A stretch of 64,000 nt of DNA, from assembly GCF_000002235.5 (NCBI RefSeq), contig NW_022145551.1:2731457-2795456 (forward strand), given 5' to 3'. This DNA comes from Strongylocentrotus purpuratus (Eukaryota > Echinodermata > Echinoidea > Camarodonta > Strongylocentrotidae). The position numbers and the translations under genes were made by a program. Every line of letters starts with the position of its first letter. The stretch's first letter is position 1. A model generated the notes under the pieces. The model saw only the letters and a list, made by a program, of their open reading frames with translations. It was not told the DNA's origin and made no database searches. Of the stretch, positions 31,671 through 44,417 are shown in pieces.

Positions 31671-32097
31671 GATATTTGTACTACCAGTATTTCTAGTATT
31701 AGTACTCCATCTAGTTCAGGGCAGGTTAGATTTTAGTTTTATTTCGAAATGTTTGTAAATATCTTAAACAATTTGTTTCTTAAAATTGAAATTCACCTTT
31801 TGGCTCAAAAGGACATTACTTTGCAATAATAATGAGCCATTTTGTATGGAATTCATTTGACGAAATGAATAAATAATGAAAATATTCAAACAATTTGATT
31901 CATTCTTAATTGTCTCTACTTTTAACAAATACAATGAAAGCAGTACTTATCGTGTTATCTATACAAACTGACATTGACATATTTATCTCATTTTCAAGTT
32001 TACCCAAACAAATTAGAAATTCCCCAGGCTCAGATAAATCAAATCAAACAAACTATCTTCACTGGTGGCACACATTGTTGAGGACATCAATAATTAA
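31671..32097. repeat. Upstream module, copy g (right part)
   Basis: It continues the module after the insertion, to about 32,097. There the X array begins, so the promoter part of the module is absent. Confidence 0.7.
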
Positions 32098-34062
32098 CTA
32101 GACTTTAATTCGTCACTTTGACGAATTAGGTGATACGTATGCTAATGGTTTACATAATAAAGAATGCATTACACGATATCATATTATTTCATGAAATGCT
32201 TCATTCATTAAGATCTATCCATATGTCAAGTTTAAATTGTGTCCCCTTGATCATTATGGATCTAGGGAAGATAGATTGAAAAAATATGACCATTGACCCT
32301 GCGCAGTAACCAGTTACACCTTTGACTCTAATTCACATCATGAAGATAACATTTTGACGATTTTATCTTATTCAAAGAAATGAAAATGTAATTGATAAAT
32401 GATTATCATCATTATGATAATGATGATCATGATGATCATGATGAAGATCATAATCATGAGCGGGATCCTGACATCTTATTGACAAAATGAGGGGTGATTT
32501 AGATAGCACATAGTCTTAGCTACAGCATACTCAAAAATCAACAAAATCCAAGCAGAAATAACGGCGATATTGCTCGCAAAAGACAGGAATGTAGACTCCA
32601 GATTTTAGAAAAAGTCATCTCCCATAGGGATTACACGCAAAAAGTAATGGATTAAGTGAAAATAGGGTAATAATAAAGCAAATAGTTTATTACATTAATT
32701 GCGGATCTACGTGTTTTAATAATCAAAGGAGATGGTACAGTGAAGGTCAAAAGGAAAAAAAGTGAAGAAAAAAAAAAGTGTTGGAGACACCCAGACTCGA
32801 ACCAGGGATCTCGAGGTTGGAAGTCAAGTGCGTTACCGATATACCAAAACATCTCCCGTAGCGATTACACGTAAACGGGAAATGGAATTCAGAAATCCTA
32901 CTTTGCAAGTGAAATATGAGCATGATCCCGGCATCTAATCGAAAAATAAAAGGCACACTTTTGATAGCTCATTGTCTCAGCTACAACATATCCAAAGCTC
33001 AGCAAAAACAAAGCTAAAACAACGGAGATTTTGCTCGCGAAAGACAGGAGTGTAGAATCCAGTTTTGAGAAAAAGTCATGTCCCATAGAGAATACACGCA
33101 AAATGCGAAAAATTGACATGCCTCCTTTAATCGCAAAAATACACCATGATAGTTTTGTCAAAAATAAAAATTGTGAATATTACATTTGTAGAAAATTGTC
33201 TCAGCTAGAACTTATCAAAATTAAAAAAAGAAAATTGATCCATATTTACAGAGATACAATCAATTTTCCAAAAATATGCTGACGTCATAATATGCAAATT
33301 AAAATTTTGAGTTTGGAGGCCATTATGATGACGTCATGAGTTAATTGAGGATCAAATGAGACATGAAATCATATCTCCGACTCATAATCTATCCAAATAT
33401 GACAAAATATTAGGAGTTTCTATCTATTCTAAAGAGTTACAATGAATTTTATATAGGCATGTTTTTGCCCATGTATTGTGGATAAAGATAACGCAAATCC
33501 GCGCGTGCTGTCAACTTTGACGGACGCTCATTGCGTTAATAAAAGGTGAACAAATTATCAAAATGCTTGGAAAAATGTACCGAATATGATGACAGAAAAA
33601 AATCGGCGATTCTATGTTGCAAAATGCCAGTACGCGCGAAAACGCGCGCGCATGCGCGTGTGCGTAATTTTTTTATCAAATGCTCCATATGGCCTGAAAC
33701 GTATGCAAAAAAAATTTGGGATGATTTAGAGCATTTTTAATTTTTGCGCGCGCGTAAACGCGCGGACGAGCGCGCACGCGCGCATTTACGCACGTTTATT
33801 GACCTCAACTTGACCGGACGGATATTAATCTTAATCATGATAAATATGAATGAAAAATTATTATTCGTTATAAAGATATGATCATTAGTTGATTTTCACA
33901 AAATGGCGCCTGGATGACGTCACGATGACTTTGAGTCTTTGAAAAGTCACGCAGTTCTAAGTTAGACTAAGATCTATCATCATTGAAAGATTCATAACAA
34001 TGGCTTCGTTCAGTCTTGAGATATCCTGCGAACAAATTCGAGGAAGAATAATAATAAATAAA
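32098..34062 (-). mobile_element. X unit 0 (Helitron-like tandem unit)
   Basis: It opens with CTAG and the hairpin AATTCGTCactttGACGAATT, then AGGTGATACG. In order follow an ATGATCAT-rich palindromic tract, a ~145-bp module (CAGCTACAACATAC ... GGGATTACACG), a tRNA-like sequence, a second copy of that module, TGACGTCA sites, alternating CG tracts and a common end near GGAAGAATAATAAT. Read on the minus strand, the hairpin and CTAG are its 3' end. This first unit joins the gene region directly. Confidence 0.7.
32783..32856 (-). ncRNA. tRNA-like sequence, X unit 0
   Basis: Minus strand: A-box-like TGGTATATCGG, B box GGTTCGAGTC (next base changed to T), T arm CCTGG/TCTGGG-like, then a T run just downstream. 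The loop reads ACTTCCA. Confidence 0.45.
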
Positions 34063-35958
34063 CTAGACTTTAATTCGTCACTTAGACGAATTAGGTGATA
34101 CGTATGATAATGGTTTACATAACGAATAATGCATTACACGATATATTATTTTGTAAAATGCTTCTCCCATTATGATCTATTCATATGTCAAGATTAAATT
34201 GTGTCTCCTTAATCATCATAGATCTAGGGAAGATAGATTGAAACAATATATGACCTTTGACCCTGTGCAGTAACCAGTTACACATTTGACTCTAATTTAC
34301 ATCATGAAGAACACCTTTTGACGATTTTATCTTATTCAAAGAAATGAAAATGTAATTGATAAATGATTATCATCATTATAATAATGATGATCATGATGAT
34401 AATGATCCTGATTAAGATCATGAGCGCGATCCTGATATCTTATTGCAAAAATAAGGGTTGATTTAGAAAGCATATAGTCTCAGCTACAACATACTTAAGA
34501 ATCACCTAAATTCAAGCAGAAATAACGGCGATATTGCTCGCAAAAGACAGGAATGTAGTATCCAGATTTTGAGAAAAAGTCATCTCCCATAGGGATTAAA
34601 AGCAAAAAGTAATGGAAAGGTAGTGAAAGGTCAAACAATAAAAAGAAGACAAATATTGTTGGAGACACTCGGACTCGAACCATGGATCTCGAGGATGGAA
34701 GTCAAGTGCGTTACCGATATACCAAAACATTTCCCATAGCGATTACACGTAAACGGGAAATGGAATTCTCAAATCCTACTTTGCAAGTAAAATATGAGCA
34801 TAATCCCGGCATCTGTTTGAAAAATGAAATCACGTGTGATAGATTATTGTCTCAGCTACAACATATCCGAAGCTCAGCGAAAACGAAGCTAAAACAACGG
34901 AGATTTTGCTCGCGAAAGACAGGAGTGTAGAATCCAGTTTTGAGAAAAAGTCATGTCCCATAAAGAATACACGCAAAATGTGAAAAATTGACATGCCTCT
35001 TTTAATCGCAAAAATACACCATGATACTTTTTTCAAAAATAAAAATTGTGGCTACTGCATTTGTAGAAAATTGTCTCAGCTAGAACATATCAAAATTTAA
35101 AAGAAAATTGATTGATATTTACAGAGATACAATCAATTTTCCAAAAATATGCTGACGTCATAATATGCAAATTAAAATTTTGAGTTTGGAGGCCAATATA
35201 ATGACGTCATGAGTTAATTGAGGATAAAATGAGACATGAAATCATATCTCCGACTCATAATCTATCCAAATATGAAAAAATATTAGGAGTTTCTATCTAT
35301 TCTAAAGAGTTACAATGAATTTTATATAGGCTTGTTTTTGCCCATGTATTGTGGATAAAGATAACGCAAATCCGCGCGTGCTGTCAACTTTGACGGACGC
35401 TCATTGCGTTAATAAAAGGTGAACAAATTATCAAAATGCTTGGAAAAATGTGCCAAATATGATGATAGAGAAATTTCGGCGATTCTATGTTGCAAAACGC
35501 TAGTACGCGCAAAAAACGCGCGCGCATGCGCGTGAGCATAATTTTTTGTCAAATGCTCCATATGGCCTAAATTGTATGCAAAAAATATTTGGGATGATTT
35601 AGAGCATTTTAAATTTTTGCGCGCGCGTAAACGCGCGGACGAACGCGCACGCGCGCATTTGCGCACGTTAATTGACCTGAAATTGACCGGACGGATATTG
35701 ATCTTAATCGTGATAATTATGAATGAGAAATACTTTTCCGTTATGAAGATATGATCATAAGTCTATTTTCACAAAATGGCGCCTGGATGACGTCACGCTG
35801 ACGTTCAGTCTATGAAAAGTCACGCAGTTCTAGATTAGACTAAGATCTATCATCATGACAATTTTCATGATAATGGCTTAAGCCATTTTTGAGATATCCT
35901 GCGAACAAAATTGAGAAAGAATAATAATATTTTCTTCTATACAGACACAAAATAAATA
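34063..35958 (-). mobile_element. X unit 1
   Basis: Same order as unit 0. The end carries a TTTCTTCTATACAGACACAAA extension also found at the ends of units 4 and 5. Confidence 0.7.
34661..34734 (-). ncRNA. tRNA-like sequence, X unit 1
   Basis: The B box GGTTCGAGTCC is intact. The T-arm partner is weakened (CCATGG in place of CCCTGG), and the downstream T run is short. Confidence 0.4.
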
Positions 35959-36268
35959 CTAGACTTTAATTCGTCACTTAGACGAATTAGGTGATACGTA
36001 TGATATTGGTTTACATAACAAAGAATGCATTACACGATATCATATTATTTTATAAAATGCTCTTCCCATAATGATCTATCCATATGTCAAGTTTAAATTG
36101 TGTCGATCCCTTGATCATTATGGATATAGGGAAGATAGATTGAGACAATATATGACCATTGACTCTGTGCAGTAACCAGTTACACCTTTGACTCTAATTT
36201 ACATCATGAAGAACGCATTTTGACGATTTTTATCTTATTCAAAGAAATGAAAATATAATTGATAAATA
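35959..36268 (-). mobile_element. X unit 2, truncated
   Basis: It has the CTAG, hairpin and first ~300 bp, then stops at GATTGATAAATAAG where LINE-related sequence begins. The tRNA-like part is missing. Confidence 0.7.
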
Positions 36269-36429
36269 AGAGCTTATGCCTGAATAATTAAAAATGTATA
36301 GTGTATGACGTCACGATGTCCCGGCGTAAATGAAAAGTGTGAGAATACATTAGCGATCATTTTGAGTTGTCGACGTGAGATTCACTAGTTGCTTGAAAAT
36401 AAAATCTTTAAATATCGGATGGATATATA

Positions 36430-37180
36430 CTGTCACTGTATAAAGAATGTGGATTAGAGGGATATTGATCCGTCAGTCTTTCTTGAAGGCTTGTCAATTA
36501 AAGGAATACAAAGATTTGAATGTATTTCGCTCAAGAAATTACATACAGCATTGCCAGTAAATTTCACGGGATCAATGTTAAAATCTCCCATTATATAAAC
36601 CTGTTTATGTTCAGTATGTGTTTTTTGTAAAACATTTTCAACGACAGGGAAATTGCTTTCAATAAACAGTGATTCATAGTTGTATGATGGGTATAATATA
36701 CATATATCATTGCGTATTTCATATTCAAAATTGTCAGCGACCAATAGACCAACACCTCCACTCTTTTGTACTTGGCGATTAAATTGTATAAATGAATGAC
36801 CGGATACATTGAATAATAGTGGCGTACTATCATTAACCCAAGTTTCTATACATAAGTACAGATGAAATTGGATAAAGCATTACAATGTATGTTTAAACTA
36901 CGCGAATTAAAATGTAAAATACTAAAAAATGATAGTTAATGTTACTGAATTCAGTCGTAAAATCCTCATCAATATAATATTTACAGTTCAGAAACCTACT
37001 GAAATGAAACTCATATTCTTTTTCGGATAAATAGTTTAAATCATTGATATCAGTATAAGTATCTGTAGTATTACTACCAAATATTGAATGAAGTTCGTCA
37101 TTATTCAAGTCTTGAATAGGAAATGAACAATGAGAACAGAGTGGGTTATTAATGTAGCCGAATGCTCATGTTCTCTATAA
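36430..37180 (-). mobile_element. LINE endonuclease fragment
   Basis: Minus-strand frames give, in order, CSHCSFPIQDLNNDELHSIFG (Cys-pair plus linker), a stretch ending NYHFLVFYI, then GGVGLLVADNFEYEI, YESLFIESNFP and YIMGDFNID. The last is the GDFN motif of the apurinic-type endonuclease of non-LTR retrotransposons. The pieces lie in shifted frames, and no reverse transcriptase follows. It is a decayed copy truncated at both ends, probably of the CR1/L2/Daphne side, uncertain. Confidence 0.8.
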
Positions 37181-37348
37181 CGCTCATTTTATGTATTTTA
37201 TTACCAGAGAAAAAAAGATGTCAGTCAGTCACTCAATAGTGTCTGAGAGTACAGTCTAGAAAGTAAAAGGGTTTCCTTACATAATTTCAATACGAGGACA
37301 CTGCTAACGTTTAAGTTTCACAAATAGGACATACGTGACATATTTATC

Positions 37349-38530
37349 ATTTCAACATTCAACTGAAAATTGTGATATGATCTCATCATCTGATCAAAAA
37401 ACTAAAAGCACCGTTTTTATAGCCCATGGTCTCAGCTATAACATACCCCAATTTGGGAGAAAACAGAGCACACATAAGATAGATAGTGCTCATAGATGAA
37501 TGCCATGCAGATTCATGATGTGAACGAAATTCACCTTCCATAGACATAACACGCAAATGACGAAAATTCTGACATGTGGCCTTTAATTGAATTTTGTACT
37601 ATGATGACCTCATTAAAATGAAACTTAGTGAAAAGTGATCTTGTAGAGAATTGCCTTATCTACAACATATCGACATTTCAAAGAGAATCGATGAATATTG
37701 AGAGAAATACACTACATTTTCCATAAATACAATGACGTCATAATATGCAATTTTGTATTTTTGACTTCCAAGGCCATTATGATGCCGTCAAGATGTACTT
37801 AATGGCCAAATGAGATATGAAATCATACCTCCGACTCATACTCTATCTAAATATGAAAAAAAAATTGGCAATCCCTATTCATCCCAATGGACTTTTCATA
37901 GGCATGTTTTTGCCCATATATGCAATGTATTACAAAAATCGCGCGTACGGACGGTTATCTTGAACGGACGCTCATTCCGTTTTTAATAGTGATAAAGAGC
38001 TAAACATGGTATCAAATTTTCCGGAAAAATATGAGGAATATTCGGTCAAGAGCTTTTGCGGAGAAATTATTTTTCGTTCGGCCGTGACGAACGAAAACGT
38101 GCAAAAATGCGTGTTTTGCGTGATTTTTTATGAAATGCTTAAAATGGCCTGAAACGTATGCAAAAAAAATTTAAGACGATTTTGAGCAATTTAAAATTTT
38201 ACGCGCGCATTGACGCGCGCGCCTACGCGTACGCGCATTTTTGCGCGCATTTATTGACCTCATATTGATCCGACGGATATTGATCTTAATCTTGATAAAT
38301 ATGAATGTAAAATTACTTTCCGTTATGAAGATATGATCATAAGTTGATTTTTACAAAATGGCGCCTGGATGACGTCACGATGACTTTGAGTCTTTGAAAA
38401 GTCACGCAGTTCTAAGTTAGACTAAGATCTATCATCAGTGAAAGATTCATAACAATGGCTTTATTGAGTCTTGAGATATCCTGCGAACAAATTCGAGGAA
38501 GAATAATAAATAAAAAAAAAATAAATAAAA
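37349..38530 (-). repeat. 1,283-bp unit, partial copy A0
   Basis: The first ~60 bp are diverged, and from about 37,409 it looks identical to the other copies. The head hairpin is missing; LINE-side DNA replaces it. Confidence 0.85.
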
Positions 38531-39814
38531 ATCTTGACGAAATCAAAAGGTGATACGTTGACTTCGTTACGTATCACCTAATGATACGTATACTTTGTAC
38601 GCATCACCTAATGATTCCTTCAAAATTTGCAATTTCAACTTTCGATTGAAAATTTCGATATGATCCCAACATCTGATCGAAAAACAAAGTACACCGTTTT
38701 TATAGCCCATGGTCTCAGCTATAACATACCCCAATTTGGGAGAAAACAGAGCACACATAAGATAGATAGTGCTCATAGATGAATGCCATGCAGATTCATG
38801 ATGTGAACGAAATTCACCTTCCATAGACATAACACGCAAATGACGAAAATTCTGACATGTGGCCTTTAATTGAATTTTGTACTATGATGACCTCATTAAA
38901 ATGAAACTTAGTGAAAAGTGATCTTGTAGAGAATTGCCTTATCTACAACATATCGACATTTCAAAGAGAATCGATGAATATTGAGAGAAATACACTACAT
39001 TTTCCATAAATACAATGACGTCATAATATGCAATTTTGTATTTTTGACTTCCAAGGCCATTATGATGCCGTCAAGATGTACTTAATGGCCAAATGAGATA
39101 TGAAATCATACCTCCGACTCATACTCTATCTAAATATGAAAAAAAAATTGGCAATCCCTATTCATCCCAATGGACTTTTCATAGGCATGTTTTTGCCCAT
39201 ATATGCAATGTATTACAAAAATCGCGCGTACGGACGGTTATCTTGAACGGACGCTCATTCCGTTTTTAATAGTGATAAAGAGCTAAACATGGTATCAAAT
39301 TTTCCGGAAAAATATGAGGAATATTCGGTCAAGAGCTTTTGCGGAGAAATTATTTTTCGTTCGGCCGTGACGAACGAAAACGTGCAAAAATGCGTGTTTT
39401 GCGTGATTTTTTATGAAATGCTTAAAATGGCCTGAAACGTATGCAAAAAAAATTTAAGACGATTTTGAGCAATTTAAAATTTTACGCGCGCATTGACGCG
39501 CGCGCCTACGCGTACGCGCATTTTTGCGCGCATTTATTGACCTCATATTGATCCGACGGATATTGATCTTAATCTTGATAAATATGAATGTAAAATTACT
39601 TTCCGTTATGAAGATATGATCATAAGTTGATTTTTACAAAATGGCGCCTGGATGACGTCACGATGACTTTGAGTCTTTGAAAAGTCACGCAGTTCTAAGT
39701 TAGACTAAGATCTATCATCAGTGAAAGATTCATAACAATGGCTTTATTGAGTCTTGAGATATCCTGCGAACAAATTCGAGGAAGAATAATAAATAAAAAA
39801 AAAAATAAATAAAA
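38531..39814 (-). repeat. 1,283-bp unit, copy A1
   Basis: It opens with ATCTTGACGAAATC and the hairpin AGGTGATACG/CGTATCACCT. The rest is a diverged relative of the later two thirds of an X unit, without the tRNA-like part. One of three X TGACGTCA sites is mutated (GATGCCGTCA). The poly-A run before A1 is 10 A. Confidence 0.9.
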
Positions 39815-41084
39815 ATCTTGACGAAATCAAAAGGTGATACGTTGACTTCGTTACGTATCACCTAATGATACGTATACTTTGTACGCATCACCTAATGATT
39901 CCTTCAAAATTTGCAATTTCAACTTTCGATTGAAAATTTCGATATGATCCCAACATCTGATCGAAAAACAAAGTACACCGTTTTTATAGCCCATGGTCTC
40001 AGCTATAACATACCCCAATTTGGGAGAAAACAGAGCACACATAAGATAGATAGTGCTCATAGATGAATGCCATGCAGATTCATGATGTGAACGAAATTCA
40101 CCTTCCATAGACATAACACGCAAATGACGAAAATTCTGACATGTGGCCTTTAATTGAATTTTGTACTATGATGACCTCATTAAAATGAAACTTAGTGAAA
40201 AGTGATCTTGTAGAGAATTGCCTTATCTACAACATATCGACATTTCAAAGAGAATCGATGAATATTGAGAGAAATACACTACATTTTCCATAAATACAAT
40301 GACGTCATAATATGCAATTTTGTATTTTTGACTTCCAAGGCCATTATGATGCCGTCAAGATGTACTTAATGGCCAAATGAGATATGAAATCATACCTCCG
40401 ACTCATACTCTATCTAAATATGAAAAAAAAATTGGCAATCCCTATTCATCCCAATGGACTTTTCATAGGCATGTTTTTGCCCATATATGCAATGTATTAC
40501 AAAAATCGCGCGTACGGACGGTTATCTTGAACGGACGCTCATTCCGTTTTTAATAGTGATAAAGAGCTAAACATGGTATCAAATTTTCCGGAAAAATATG
40601 AGGAATATTCGGTCAAGAGCTTTTGCGGAGAAATTATTTTTCGTTCGGCCGTGACGAACGAAAACGTGCAAAAATGCGTGTTTTGCGTGATTTTTTATGA
40701 AATGCTTAAAATGGCCTGAAACGTATGCAAAAAAAATTTAAGACGATTTTGAGCAATTTAAAATTTTACGCGCGCATTGACGCGCGCGCCTACGCGTACG
40801 CGCATTTTTGCGCGCATTTATTGACCTCATATTGATCCGACGGATATTGATCTTAATCTTGATAAATATGAATGTAAAATTACTTTCCGTTATGAAGATA
40901 TGATCATAAGTTGATTTTTACAAAATGGCGCCTGGATGACGTCACGATGACTTTGAGTCTTTGAAAAGTCACGCAGTTCTAAGTTAGACTAAGATCTATC
41001 ATCAGTGAAAGATTCATAACAATGGCTTTATTGAGTCTTGAGATATCCTGCGAACAAATTCGAGGAAGAATAATAAATAAAAAA
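39815..41084 (-). repeat. 1,283-bp unit, copy A2
   Basis: Identical by eye to A1. The preceding run is 11 A. It ends where X unit 3 begins. Confidence 0.9.
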
Positions 41085-43119
41085 CTAGACTTTAATTCGT
41101 CACTTAGACGAATTAGGTGATACGTATGATAATGGTCTACATAACGAATAATGCATTACACGATATATTATTTTGTAAAATGCTTCTCCCATTCATATGC
41201 TTCTCCCATTATGATCTATTCATATGTCAAGATTAAATTGTGTCTCCTCGATCATCATGGATCTAGGGAAGATAGATTGAAACAATATATGACCTTTGAC
41301 CCTGTGCAGTAACCAGTTACACATTTGACTCTAATTTACATCATGAAGAACACCTTTTGACGATTTTTATCTTATTCAAAGAAATGAAAATGTAATTGAT
41401 AAATGATTATCATCATTAAGATAATGATGATCATGATCATCATGATCATGGTCATGAGCGCGATCATGACATCTTATTGAAAAAATGAGGGTTGATTTAG
41501 ATAGCATATAGTCTCAGCTACAACATACTCAAAAATCAACAAAATCCAAGCCGAAATAACGGCGATATTGCTCGCAAAAGACAGGAATGTAGACTCCAGA
41601 TTTTAGAAAAAGTCATCTCCCATAGGGATTACACGCAAAAAGTAATGGATTAAGTGAAAATAGGGTAATAATAAAGTAAAAAGGGTTATTTATGACATTA
41701 TTTGCGAATCTACGTGTTTAAATATTCAAAGGAGATGGTACAGTGAAGGTCAAAAGGAAAAAAAAGTGGAAAAAAAAAGTGTTGGAGACACCCGGACTCA
41801 AACCAGGGATCTCGAGGTTGGAAGTCAAGTGCGTTACCGATATACCAAAACATCTCCCATAGCGATTACACGTAAACGGGAAATGGAATTCAGAAATCCT
41901 ACTTTGCAAGTGAAATATGAGCATGATCCCGGCATCTAATCGAAAAATAATAGTCACACTTTTGATAGCTCATTGTCTCAGCTACAACATATCCAAAGCT
42001 CAGCGAAAACGAAGCTAAAACAACGGAGATTTTGCTCGCGAAAGACAGGAGCGTAGAATCCAGTTTTGAGAAAAAGTCATGTCCCATAGAGAATACACGC
42101 AAAATGCGAAAAATTGACATGCCTCCTTTAATCGCAAAAACACACCATGATACTTTTGTCAAAAATAAAAATTGTGAATACTACATTTGTAGAAAATTGT
42201 CTCAGCTAGAACATATCAAAATTAAAAAGAAAATTGATCCATATTTACAGAGATACAATCAATTTTCCAAAAATATGCTGACGTCATAATATGCAAATTA
42301 AAATTTTGAGTTTGGAGGCCATTATGATGACGTCATGAGTTAATTGAGGATAAAATGAGTCATGAAATCATATCTCCGACTCATAATCTATCCAAATATG
42401 ACAAAATATTAGGAGTTTCTATCTATTCTAAAAGTTACAATGAATTTTATATAGGCATGTTTTTGCCCATGTATTGTGGATAAAGATAACGCAAATCCGC
42501 GCGTGCTGTCAACTTTGACGGACGCTCATTGCGTTAATAAAAGGTGAACAAATTATCAAAATGCTTGGAAAAATGTACCGAATATGATGACAGAAAAAAA
42601 ATCGGCGATTCTATGTTGCAAAATGCCAGTACGCGCGAAAACGCACGCGCATGCGCGTGTGCGTAATTTTTTTATCAAATGCTCCATATGGCCTGAAACG
42701 TATGCAAAAAAAATTTGGGATGATTTGGAGCATTTTAAATTTTTGCGCGCGCGTAAACGCGCGGACGAACGCGCACGCGCGCATTTGCGCACTTTTATTG
42801 ACCTCAACTTGACCGGACGGATATTTATCTTAATCGTGATAATTATGAATGAGAAATACTTTTCCGTTATGAAGATATGATCATTAGTTGATTTTCACAA
42901 AATGGCGCCTGGATGACGTCACGATAATTTTGACTCTCTAAAAAGTCACGCAGTTCTAAGTTAGACTAAGATCTATCATCATGGTAAGTTTCATGATAAT
43001 GGCTTTATTCAGTCTTGAGATATCCTGCGAACAAATTCGAGGAAGAATAATAATAAATAAATAATAATAAAAATCTTGACGAAATCAAAAGGTGATACGT
43101 CTACGTACGTATCACCTAA
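41085..43119 (-). mobile_element. X unit 3, with both ends present
   Basis: The left side is CTAG, hairpin and TTAGGTGATACGTA (about 41,104-41,118). The right side ends TACGTATCACCTAA at 43,119, a perfect 14-bp inverted match. This is the best complete X element. TGACGTCA lies at 42,279, 42,328 and 42,914. The right end carries its own hairpin, AGGTGATACGT/ACGTATCACCT (about 43,089-43,117). Confidence 0.75.
41784..41857 (-). ncRNA. tRNA-like sequence, X unit 3
   Basis: The B box has one change (GGTTTGAGTCC). A strong run of T lies directly downstream on the minus strand. Confidence 0.4.
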
Positions 43120-43133
43120 AAAAATAAATAAAA

Positions 43134-44417
43134 ATCTTGACGAAATCAAAAGGTGATACGTTGACTTCGTTACGTATCACCTAATGATACGTATACTTTG
43201 TACGCATCACCTAATGATTCCTTCAAAATTTGCAATTTCAACTTTCGATTGAAAATTTCGATATGATCCCAACATCTGATCGAAAAACAAAGTACACCGT
43301 TTTTATAGCCCATGGTCTCAGCTATAACATACCCCAATTTGGGAGAAAACAGAGCACACATAAGATAGATAGTGCTCATAGATGAATGCCATGCAGATTC
43401 ATGATGTGAACGAAATTCACCTTCCATAGACATAACACGCAAATGACGAAAATTCTGACATGTGGCCTTTAATTGAATTTTGTACTATGATGACCTCATT
43501 AAAATGAAACTTAGTGAAAAGTGATCTTGTAGAGAATTGCCTTATCTACAACATATCGACATTTCAAAGAGAATCGATGAATATTGAGAGAAATACACTA
43601 CATTTTCCATAAATACAATGACGTCATAATATGCAATTTTGTATTTTTGACTTCCAAGGCCATTATGATGCCGTCAAGATGTACTTAATGGCCAAATGAG
43701 ATATGAAATCATACCTCCGACTCATACTCTATCTAAATATGAAAAAAAAATTGGCAATCCCTATTCATCCCAATGGACTTTTCATAGGCATGTTTTTGCC
43801 CATATATGCAATGTATTACAAAAATCGCGCGTACGGACGGTTATCTTGAACGGACGCTCATTCCGTTTTTAATAGTGATAAAGAGCTAAACATGGTATCA
43901 AATTTTCCGGAAAAATATGAGGAATATTCGGTCAAGAGCTTTTGCGGAGAAATTATTTTTCGTTCGGCCGTGACGAACGAAAACGTGCAAAAATGCGTGT
44001 TTTGCGTGATTTTTTATGAAATGCTTAAAATGGCCTGAAACGTATGCAAAAAAAATTTAAGACGATTTTGAGCAATTTAAAATTTTACGCGCGCATTGAC
44101 GCGCGCGCCTACGCGTACGCGCATTTTTGCGCGCATTTATTGACCTCATATTGATCCGACGGATATTGATCTTAATCTTGATAAATATGAATGTAAAATT
44201 ACTTTCCGTTATGAAGATATGATCATAAGTTGATTTTTACAAAATGGCGCCTGGATGACGTCACGATGACTTTGAGTCTTTGAAAAGTCACGCAGTTCTA
44301 AGTTAGACTAAGATCTATCATCAGTGAAAGATTCATAACAATGGCTTTATTGAGTCTTGAGATATCCTGCGAACAAATTCGAGGAAGAATAATAAATAAA
44401 AAAAAAAATAAATAAAA
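43134..44417 (-). repeat. 1,283-bp unit, copy B1
   Basis: First of six consecutive copies. It follows the right end of X unit 3, so two similar heads stand side by side (43,074 and 43,134). Confidence 0.9.

Noticed and set aside
43170-43442. 90-residue protein gene repeated in every 1,283-bp unit
   Set aside because: The same short frame recurs because the units are identical. No start context or known domain was found; the possible old frame is recorded as a finding only.
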